Assembly (NCBI GenBank): GCA_035288225.1
Contig: DATEAT010000188.1
Span: forward strand, 1-11,388
DNA length: 11,388 bases
Direction of reading: 5' to 3'
DNA from: RBG-16-64-43 sp035288225
Lineage (GTDB): Bacteria > Chloroflexota > Anaerolineae > Anaerolineales > RBG-16-64-43
Made by a program: the position numbers and the translations under genes. Positions 6,477 through 11,388 of the stretch are shown here, piece by piece. The notes beneath the pieces are model-generated. The model saw nothing but the letters and a program-made list of their open reading frames with translations. It was not told where the DNA came from and did not search any database. Position 1 is the stretch's first letter. Each line of letters starts with the position of its first letter.

Positions 6477-6821
6477 TCAGGACTTGAGGGAAGCGAGGAT
6501 GACCTGGATCGTGGCCTTAAGAGGCGGCAGGCTCTCGATAACTGTTGTCCATACGGTTTCCACGTCAACACCGAAATACTCATGAATCAATCGGTCGCGC
6601 ATTCCAGCGATGACCGGCCAGGGGACATGCGGGTTCTGGGTGCGGACGGCGGGTGAAAGCCTCTTTGTCGCCTCGCCGATGATTTGCAGTTGACGTATGA
6701 CGCCATCTTGCCTGAGTCGATCCTGGGTGAAGCGGTCTTGATCGAAGCCCTAGACGTATCCTTCGATTTGGTGGATGGCGTCGAGGATGTGGCGTAGGTA
6801 GACGGTGTCATCCGGCCTCAT
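6477..6821 (-). pseudogene. hepT: HepT-type HEPN toxin interrupted by an in-frame amber codon
   Basis: Reading the minus strand from the ATG at 6821 gives MRPDDTVYLRHILDAIHQ..., a typical start of the HEPN/DUF86 family. Codon 24 is TAG (6752-6750), after which the same frame runs without any shift to the stop at 6477. The restored product would be 114 residues long. It keeps the ribonuclease motif R-X4-H-X-Y as R75-D-R-L-I-H80-E-Y82; Y82 is the position that MntA adenylylates in the studied Shewanella pair. Family members have an ordinary residue at this site (usually E, A or K before GLD), so one substitution would explain it. No in-frame ATG follows before residue 74, so restart cannot rescue the domain. 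The start overlaps the mntA stop by 14 bases. It is either a recently dead toxin, a base-call error, or a read-through case; the first two are likelier. Confidence 0.82.
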
Positions 6822-7104
6822 AGACCACCTGGACGTCACCGACGATCCGCTCGCGGATGTACGGACTCATACCACCTTCGGTGAGTAAGTCGACCTTCCG
6901 ACCGAGCGCTTCGGTCATCTCCATCTCGATCCGCACCAGATCGAGCAAGCTTTTAGGGGCGGAGAAGTTGGCAATCAGGTCGATATCGCTATCCTCGGAC
7001 GCCTCCTCGCGTGCGAACGAACCGAAGAGACGCAGCCGGACAACATGATTCCGGCGGCAGATTTCATTGAGGGGGGAGGGGTCGAACCCGTGCGAATTCT
7101 TCAT
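6808..7104 (-). CDS. mntA: MntA-type minimal nucleotidyltransferase (antitoxin)
   Basis: Antitoxin of the HEPN/MNT family. In the characterised pair it transfers AMP from ATP to a Tyr of HepT and so silences the toxin. The 98-residue protein has the GSX10DXD motif exactly: G28-S29 ... D40-I-D42 within RLFGSFAREEASEDSDIDL, and D72 (GRKVDLL) as the third acidic residue. It has the short one-domain length of the MNT group. The frame is open to an ATG at 7122, but that codon lies inside the TATAAT of a good promoter (7121-7149), so I place the start at the ATG at 7104; the ATG at 7116 is possible for a near-leaderless message. No clear ribosome site precedes either. The toxin gene downstream overlaps it by 14 bases and is interrupted, leaving this antitoxin apparently without an active partner here. 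Confidence 0.87.
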   Translation of the reverse strand: MKNSHGFDPSPLNEICRRNHVVRLRLFGSFAREEASEDSDIDLIANFSAPKSLLDLVRIEMEMTEALGRKVDLLTEGGMSPYIRERIVGDVQVVYEAG

Positions 7105-7120
7105 AAGCGAGTCCATTCCC

Positions 7121-7149
7121 ATTATACGCAGTCGGCTACCCCGTGTCGA
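7121..7149 (-). promoter_or_regulatory. Sigma70-like promoter of mntA-hepT
   Basis: On the minus strand TCGACA (7149-7144), a 17-base spacer and TATAAT (7126-7121) are one mismatch and zero mismatches from consensus. The predicted start of transcription is near 7114, which leaves a very short leader before the ATG at 7104 and excludes the ATG at 7122. Confidence 0.55.
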
Positions 7150-7238
7150 TGGGGCAACCAGAGCATGGCGAAGAGTCTAACAGAGTGCGAGGGGGGATCC
7201 CGCTTTCCAGGCCTCACCCGGCAGACCGCCATCCAATT

Positions 7239-7250
7239 CGATTAGAATCG
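7239..7250 (+). promoter_or_regulatory. -10 element (TAGAAT) inside a small palindrome, upstream of terC
   Basis: TAGAAT (7243-7248) is a plausible -10 box 64 bases before the terC start; no good -35 is seen. It lies within the perfect inverted repeat CGATT-AG-AATCG (7239-7250), which could be an operator or chance. Confidence 0.3.
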
Positions 7251-7311
7251 CGACGTGCGGTCCGTGACCAAGGCCGCCGCGCCTCAACCCCATTGCCCAG
7301 GAGCCCCGCCC

Positions 7312-8079
7312 ATGGAGCGCTTGCTGCAGCCCGAGATCTGGATCGCCTTCCTCACCCTGGCCTCGCTCGAAATCGTGCTGGGCATCGACAACATCGTCTT
7401 CATCTCCATCCTGGCCGACCGGTTGCCTCACGCCCAGCAGCCTCGTGCGCGCACGCTGGGCCTGGCCCTGGCCATGCTCACCCGCATCGCGCTGCTCTTT
7501 TCGATCTCGTGGTTGATCGGGCTCACTCAACCGCTGTTCAGTGTCTTCGGCCGAGCGATCTCGTTGCGGGACGTGATCCTGGGAGTGGGCGGGCTGTTTC
7601 TCTTGGCCAAGGCCACGACCGAGATCCACGCCAAACTCGAAGGGCTCGAGCACGGGCGAGCGGCGCGCGCGGCCGGCTCGCTGTCGGGCGTGGTGGTGCA
7701 GATCGGGCTGATGGATATCATCTTCTCACTCGACTCGGTCATCACCGCGGTGGGCATGGCAAAGGACCTGTGGGTGATGGTCGCGGCGATCGTCGTAGCG
7801 GTCGGCGTCATGATGGCGGCCGCCGGCGGGCTCAGCCGTTTCGTCAACGAGCACCCCACGATCAAGGTGCTGGCGCTCAGTTTCCTCCTGCTCATCGGCG
7901 TCTCGCTGCTGCTGGAGGGTTTCCACTTCGAGATTCCCAAGGGCTACATCTATTTCGCCATGGGCTTCTCACTATTTGTCGAGGTGGTCAACATGCGCAT
8001 CCGCGCGCGCGAAAAGGCGCCGGTGCGGTTGCGCGGCCCGCAGCTCGAGAAGAGTGGGGACAAGGGGACGCGCGGCTAG
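7312..8079 (+). CDS. terC: TerC-family integral membrane protein (metal homeostasis)
   Basis: Member of the TerC family, membrane proteins linked to tellurite resistance and, in studied species, to manganese export or metal supply to exported proteins. The 255-residue protein has about seven membrane helices. It shows the family's paired acidic motifs: LEIVLGIDNIVFI (E20, D26, N27) in the first helix, MDIIFSLDSVITAVG (D135, D141) in the middle, and E224 near the last helix (SLFVEVVNMR). The GTG at 7255 opens the frame, but I prefer the ATG at 7312, which has AGGAG at 7299-7303 and gives the usual family start MERLLQPEIWIAFLTL. The last 20 residues are hydrophilic. It may be co-transcribed with the methyltransferase-like gene 47 bases downstream. 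The ion handled cannot be read from the sequence. Confidence 0.9.
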   Translation: MERLLQPEIWIAFLTLASLEIVLGIDNIVFISILADRLPHAQQPRARTLGLALAMLTRIALLFSISWLIGLTQPLFSVFGRAISLRDVILGVGGLFLLAKATTEIHAKLEGLEHGRAARAAGSLSGVVVQIGLMDIIFSLDSVITAVGMAKDLWVMVAAIVVAVGVMMAAAGGLSRFVNEHPTIKVLALSFLLLIGVSLLLEGFHFEIPKGYIYFAMGFSLFVEVVNMRIRAREKAPVRLRGPQLEKSGDKGTRG

Positions 8080-8126
8080 GGCGGGGGGGCGACGATCGGT
8101 CGGCGATTTCCACGGAGGTTCACCTC

Positions 8127-8615
8127 ATGAATGCGCTGGTGACAACGCTGGCCACTCTGCTCGTACCGGGGGTTGCCTGTTTTATCGTGCCGTACTACAT
8201 CCTGCGAGCAACGCACCAGCCCATGCTGCGCGCGATGGGCCTCGTCCAGATTGCCGCGCTGCCGCTCGCAGCCGTCGGAGTGGCGATGGTCGTGTGGGTC
8301 TCGTTCTCGTTTGTGCGCCACGGCCGGGGCACGCCCATGCCGCTCGACCCACCCAAGCGTTTTGTCTCGCACGGGCTGTATCGCTGGGTGCGCAACCCGA
8401 TGTACGTGGGCGCACTGCTCGTGCTCTTGGCGGTCGTCATCTTCACTGGCTCGCTGTGGATCCTCGTTTACACCGCCGGGCTGTGGGCGGCGCTGCATAC
8501 GGCCACCGTCTTGTTTGAGGAACCGCAGCTCAAACGGCGTTTCGGCGCGACATATGAAACCTATCTGAAAGAGGTGCCGCGCTGGATACCCCGCGCGCCT
8601 GGGATGCGTGCCTAG
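8127..8615 (+). CDS. Isoprenylcysteine/phospholipid methyltransferase-like membrane protein
   Basis: Membrane methyltransferase-like protein of the ICMT/PEMT superfamily, 162 residues with about four to five membrane helices. The SAM-binding signature of the family is clear: HGLYRWVRNPMYVG (82-95), then E131-E132 and the closing FGATYETYLKEVPRWIPR (139-156), in which the paired Glu and the Y-x-x-Y-x-x-x-V-P-R-W pattern are conserved. The substrate is unknown. Bacterial relatives act on lipids, small thiols or isoprenoid-like compounds, and many are uncharacterised. The ATG at 8127 has GGAGGT at 8114-8119 with a 7-base gap. The frame is open far upstream, to 7143, but that part runs through terC in another frame and is not coding. 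It follows terC by 47 bases, so one transcript is likely. Confidence 0.88.
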   Translation: MNALVTTLATLLVPGVACFIVPYYILRATHQPMLRAMGLVQIAALPLAAVGVAMVVWVSFSFVRHGRGTPMPLDPPKRFVSHGLYRWVRNPMYVGALLVLLAVVIFTGSLWILVYTAGLWAALHTATVLFEEPQLKRRFGATYETYLKEVPRWIPRAPGMRA

Positions 8616-8729
8616 GGTGGGTCCATTGGGTCTGGGCGTGCTCCCCGAGCTGCCAACCGAATAAGTGTGCAGATCTAACACCCGGCCGCAGGCTGCGGGT
8701 CGAGGTCGAGGCGGAAGTCATGTCAAGAA

Positions 8730-8975
8730 GTGCAGAAACGGAGAGTCAGAAGTGGCGATCCGTGGGGGACTTTCGACGTCCTCGCGCACACCGACGATGG
8801 CATGCGTTTCCTCGGCCTCACTGCCGTGCGGCTGGTGGAGCTAGCGCAGCTGCCCGGTGGCGTGCGCGTTCTGGATGTGGCGACGGGCACCGGCGTGGCG
8901 GCGCTGCGCGCCCTGCGGGCTCGGACCTCGGTGTCGATGAGGCGCAAGACGGCTCAACGCCCGAAGGCCACGTAA
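8730..8975 (+). pseudogene. Truncated class I SAM-dependent methyltransferase remnant
   Basis: The frame reads like the first part of a class I methyltransferase: FDVLAHTDDGMRFLGL (15-30), a helix, then motif I VRVLDVATGTGVAAL (45-59), the glycine-rich SAM-binding loop. The expected remainder of about 150-200 residues is missing. After about residue 63 the sequence turns into a basic tail of no family likeness, and it ends inside the convergent kinase gene. In the third forward frame the DNA just after this point encodes GSDLGVDEA, which resembles the motif II strand, so a frameshift followed by deletion is possible. The GTG at 8730 has no good ribosome site, and nothing else is seen in the 114 bases before it. 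Most likely a decayed gene, possibly cut when the flanking region rearranged. A short expressed protein is less likely. Confidence 0.5.
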
Positions 8976-10597
8976 CCGAGCGCGAAGGCTGCACCCGCGA
9001 ACGAGATGTAGGCCGGCACCAGCGCGGCGCCCAGATAGAACTGAACCCCGCCTGCCAGAAGGGCGGCGAAGACGACCGCCCCGGCCGTCTTGCGCATGGC
9101 GCTTTCCAGCCGCGCCACCCGCCGCTCGAGCTCGGGCGCGCGCATCTCGAGTTCGCCCCGCTCAATGCGCGCGGCCAGTGCCTGCACCTGGCGCGGCAAC
9201 GTGAGCAGCGTGCGCAGGACCTCGAGCGCCTCGTCGAGCCAGGATTGCCATCCGGACTTGGTTTCTTCGGCCATGAGTTCTTGCGCCACGGGCATCAGGC
9301 CCTCCCACACGTTGAAATGCGGGTCGAGCCCGGTGCACATCCCCGACAGGATGGCCACACAGCGCCCGGCCAGGATGAGATTCTGCGGCACCTGAAAAGG
9401 CATGTCGTACAAGAGCTCGCGGAACTCGGCCGCGAACTGGTGCATCTCCTCGCGGTGCATCGAGCGCAACTCCGACATGCTGCGTCCCCAGAAGCGCTCG
9501 AACACGTGGGCCTCGGCGCGCGCCAGCAGTTCGAGATCCGCGCCGGGTAGCAGCACGCCCAGCAGCTGGTAGCCGCGAATGAGGCGGGCCGCATCGCGCG
9601 TGCCGATGCCGATGACCAGCTCGCGCGCGCCGGCGCGCACGCTCGAGGGCACCCGCCCGACCATGCCGAAATCGACGAAGGTCAGTTGCCACCCGGCCGG
9701 CCCGGGCGTTACGAACAGGTTGCCGGGGTGCGGGTCGGCGTGGAAGAAGCCGTCGTCGAATATCTGCTTCAGGTAGGTGGTGAACAGCCGCTGCGCTACG
9801 GCGCGCCGGTCGACGCCGGCCGCGGAGATGGCTTCGTAGTCGGTGATCTTGATGGCGTACACATCTTCGAGCGTGAGCACGCGCCGTGTGGTGTGCGACC
9901 AGAAGACGCGCGGCACGCGCACGGCCGGGTCGTCTTGGAAGTTGGCGGCGAACGTTTCCGCATGATGCCCTTCTTCGAGGTAGTCGATCTCCTCGTACAG
10001 CGTGCGCGAAAACTCCTCGAGCAGCGCAGGGACGTTGGCGCGCCGCCGGACGGGGGGATAGCGCTGGACCCAGCGCCCGACCAGACGCAGCGCGGCGAGA
10101 TCGGTCGCGATCAGCCGTTCGATCCCAGGGCGCTGTATCTTAACCACGACCCGCGCCTCGCCCGTGGAAGAGCTCGCCTCCGGCGCTCGCAGCGTCGCGC
10201 GATGGACCTGGCCGAGCGAGGCGGCCGCCAGCGGCTCGGCCTCGAACGACGCGTAGCGCGCCGCGAGAGGCGCGCCGAGTTCGGCTTCCGCCAGGCGGCG
10301 GATGGCCACGAAAGGTTCCGCGGGCACCTCATCTTGCAGGCCGGCCAGCTCGGCGGTGACCTCGGCCGGCAGCACGTCCACCCGCGAGGAGAGGAATTGG
10401 CCGACTTTGATCATCACTCCGCCCAGGCGGATGGCCAGCCGCCGGTAGTCGCGAGCGATCGCGCTCAGGCGATGCGCGCGCGTGGCGCGCGACCAGCGGC
10501 GCATCCCGATCGCGACGAACAGCACATCGCACACCAGGAGGGTCAGCAACACGCGGGCGAAGAAAAGCAGGATGCGCAGGTAGCGCGTGGTGGACAT
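8954..10597 (-). CDS. ubiB: ABC1/UbiB-family atypical kinase (ADCK-like)
   Basis: Protein kinase-like ATPase of the UbiB/ADCK/COQ8 family, which supports quinone biosynthesis or lipid handling at membranes. The 547-residue protein has an N-terminal hydrophobic segment (about 8-31). It shows the family's own motifs: KxGQ (K64-V-G-Q67, IKVGQFLSSR), the Ala-rich nucleotide loop AAASLGQVHRA (124-134), Lys153 (VVVKIQRPG), ExD (E203-I-D205), the catalytic loop FFHADPHPGN (H286, D288, N293) and the metal-binding DFG (309-311). Two C-terminal membrane helices (about 506-545) anchor it, as in typical UbiB. The frame opens at 10747, but the ATG at 10597, with AAAGGAT just before it, starts the conserved part. 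The extra 50 codons cross a promoter-like site. Whether its target is a quinone pathway is inference, though a quinone role would fit a respiratory chain. The symbol is by family only. Confidence 0.92.
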   Translation of the reverse strand: MSTTRYLRILLFFARVLLTLLVCDVLFVAIGMRRWSRATRAHRLSAIARDYRRLAIRLGGVMIKVGQFLSSRVDVLPAEVTAELAGLQDEVPAEPFVAIRRLAEAELGAPLAARYASFEAEPLAAASLGQVHRATLRAPEASSSTGEARVVVKIQRPGIERLIATDLAALRLVGRWVQRYPPVRRRANVPALLEEFSRTLYEEIDYLEEGHHAETFAANFQDDPAVRVPRVFWSHTTRRVLTLEDVYAIKITDYEAISAAGVDRRAVAQRLFTTYLKQIFDDGFFHADPHPGNLFVTPGPAGWQLTFVDFGMVGRVPSSVRAGARELVIGIGTRDAARLIRGYQLLGVLLPGADLELLARAEAHVFERFWGRSMSELRSMHREEMHQFAAEFRELLYDMPFQVPQNLILAGRCVAILSGMCTGLDPHFNVWEGLMPVAQELMAEETKSGWQSWLDEALEVLRTLLTLPRQVQALAARIERGELEMRAPELERRVARLESAMRKTAGAVVFAALLAGGVQFYLGAALVPAYISFAGAAFALGYVAFGR

Positions 10598-10642
10598 GGG
10601 ATCCTTTGAGTGAGCAACAGGTCGACGACAGCGGGCCCGCGC

Positions 10643-10651
10643 AGTATAGCA
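10643..10651 (-). promoter_or_regulatory. Extended -10 promoter of the UbiB-family kinase gene
   Basis: On the minus strand TGC-TATACT (10651-10643) fits the extended -10 pattern TGn-TATAmT, about 46 bases upstream of the ATG at 10597. No -35 match is seen, as is common for extended -10 promoters. The site argues for the downstream start. Confidence 0.4.
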
Positions 10652-10711
10652 TGCGCGCTTCGCGCACCGCGCCGTGCGTGCGTGCGGCCGGCGGGGCCGT
10701 GCGAGCCGTTC

Positions 10712-10720
10712 TGATAGAAT
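10712..10720 (+). promoter_or_regulatory. Extended -10 promoter of the lipoprotein gene
   Basis: TGA-TAGAAT fits TGn-TAnAAT and lies 52 bases before the GTG at 10772. No -35 match is seen. It is back to back with the kinase promoter, about 60 bases away, so the two genes are transcribed divergently. Confidence 0.4.
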
Positions 10721-10771
10721 GGCCGGGTTCCGGCAGCAGGCAAACACGCGCTGAGTTGGAGGAGTTCACCG

Positions 10772-11380
10772 GTGATACAAGGCAGGCGGGCGATGGTTGG
10801 CATGGCAGTGGTCGGGCTTGGCCTATTGGCCGCCTGCACCTTCATGCCTGCGCCGGTGCCTCCCACCGCGGATCTGGCGAAGATGGTCGAGGCCACCCTG
10901 GCTGCGCAAGGGATCAGCATGCCGCCCACCTCGCCGGCGCCCGATCCGCCAACGCTCGTCCCTGTCGGTCCGACGGAAGTCCGGTCCACGCCGACACCCG
11001 TCGTGCTCGTCCCAGGCAGTATCTCCGGCAGGCTGTCCTACCCTGGGTCCGCCATCCCACCGCTGCGCATCGTCGCGTTCCGCGGCGAGGGCGGGCCGCA
11101 GTTTTCCGTGGAGGTGCCCCAAGGGAGTTCCACCTACGTGATCAGCGATGTACCCCCGGGCATCTATCACATCGTGGCCTACGTGGCGCCTTCGGCGTCG
11201 CAGGGCCTGCCGGTCGGGTTGGCGGCCGGCTACTCGAACGCCGTTGTCTGCGGCCTGCGCTTCGGCTGCGATGACCACAGTTTGCTCCCCGTCGTCGTCG
11301 GATCAGGCGAGGCGCTGACCGGGATCGATCCCCAAGATTGGTACGCGCCGGAGGGCACCTTCCCTCCCATGCCGGACTGA
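10772..11380 (+). CDS. Secreted lipoprotein with Pro/Thr-rich linker and beta-sandwich-like domain
   Basis: A 202-residue exported lipoprotein of unknown function. The N-terminus has a basic start (MIQGRRAM), a hydrophobic core and a lipobox GLLAAC, with Cys22 as the lipidated residue. Residues 26-80 form a Pro/Thr-rich linker, likely extended and outside the membrane. Residues 82-140 (GSISGRLSYPGS..., Y-x-I-S-D-V-P-P-G-I-Y-H-I-V-A-Y) look like a carboxypeptidase-regulatory or transthyretin-like beta domain. C160 and C166 in VVCGLRFGC could form a short disulfide loop, followed by a D-x-x-D-W end motif. The GTG at 10772 is chosen because GGAGGAG at 10758-10764 lies 7 bases before it; an ATG at 10793 would leave a much weaker signal peptide. 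The gene is complete within the window. Similar proteins, from memory, are common on Chloroflexota cell surfaces. Confidence 0.8.
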   Translation: MIQGRRAMVGMAVVGLGLLAACTFMPAPVPPTADLAKMVEATLAAQGISMPPTSPAPDPPTLVPVGPTEVRSTPTPVVLVPGSISGRLSYPGSAIPPLRIVAFRGEGGPQFSVEVPQGSSTYVISDVPPGIYHIVAYVAPSASQGLPVGLAAGYSNAVVCGLRFGCDDHSLLPVVVGSGEALTGIDPQDWYAPEGTFPPMPD

Positions 11381-11388
11381 GCGAGGTC

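Noticed and set aside
6750..6752. TAG in hepT as a recoded codon (pyrrolysine or suppression)
   Set aside because: There is no supporting element, the position is not catalytic in the family, and no recoding machinery is seen. Mutation or sequence error is simpler.
6587..6811. Minus-strand open frame starting at an ATGA overlap with the mntA stop
   Set aside because: The overlap looks tempting, but the translation is Ser/Arg-rich with no HEPN likeness. The frame from 6821 carries the whole HepT domain.
7143..8126. Long open frame continuous with the methyltransferase-like gene
   Set aside because: It runs through terC in another frame with low-complexity Arg/Ala/Gly content. A strong ribosome site marks the real start at 8127.
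8665..8700. Small repeats GTGT...ACAC around AGATCT and the hairpin CCGCA-GGC-TGCGG
   Set aside because: Short, imperfect or weak structures of a size expected by chance in GC-rich DNA; no T-run and no clear gene to serve.
9686..10609. 307-codon plus-strand open frame opposite the UbiB-family gene
   Set aside because: It is the antisense shadow of a well-conserved gene in GC-rich DNA: no family motifs, Arg/Gly/Glu-rich, no ribosome site.
1..11388. CRISPR arrays, tRNA or rRNA genes, insertion sequences
   Set aside because: No regularly spaced repeats, no cloverleaf or rRNA-like sequence, and no transposase or terminal repeats were found on reading both strands.

Overview
The window is GC-rich, gene-dense bacterial DNA, most plausibly from a Chloroflexota member (Anaerolineae-like). 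This assignment is inference. It rests on the mix of genes: a caa3-type oxidase operon with a lipoprotein subunit II, a short-N-terminus ABC1/UbiB kinase, a Pro/Thr-rich lipoprotein carrying a small beta domain, and a short helical protein of a kind I associate with that phylum. Lipobox signal peptides and Shine-Dalgarno sites are clear throughout. No marker gene fixes the taxon.

Layout. (1) 21-598: a type II toxin-antitoxin pair, an AbrB-fold antitoxin followed by a PIN-domain VapC-like toxin, coupled by a 4-base overlap. (2) 691-921: a 76-residue charged helical protein of unknown role with an internal repeat, followed by a strong hairpin (946-975). (3) 1217-6380: a seven-gene cytochrome c oxidase operon, coxB-coxA-coxC1-ctaG-small membrane protein-coxC2-coxD(cyoD/ctaF-like), all on the plus strand with very short gaps or overlaps. 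A good sigma70-like promoter (1158-1186) and a perfect inverted repeat (1129-1144) lie just upstream. (4) 6477-7104, minus strand: an MntA-type nucleotidyltransferase antitoxin, and a HEPN (HepT) toxin reading frame interrupted by one in-frame amber codon. (5) 7312-8615, plus: a TerC-family membrane protein and an isoprenylcysteine-methyltransferase-like membrane protein. (6) 8730-8975: a truncated class I SAM methyltransferase remnant. (7) 8954-10597, minus: an ABC1/UbiB-family atypical kinase. (8) 10772-11380, plus: a secreted lipoprotein, divergent from the kinase gene.

How it works together. The core is a complete structural set for a proton-pumping A1-type caa3 oxidase. Subunit II has a CuA centre and a fused C-terminal cytochrome c domain. 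Subunit I has all heme/CuB ligands, the Tyr-His pair, and the D- and K-channel markers. CtaG is the copper-related assembly membrane protein. The operon carries two different subunit III genes, only one of which keeps the usual C-terminal WHFVDVVW signature. Heme A synthesis (ctaA/ctaB) and Sco genes are not in the window. The oxidase operon is bracketed by two toxin-antitoxin loci, one apparently decaying. The points most worth a second look are the amber-interrupted hepT, the paired unequal subunit III genes, the cox promoter/operator arrangement, the duplicated start-stop coupling element, and the repeat in the 76-residue protein.
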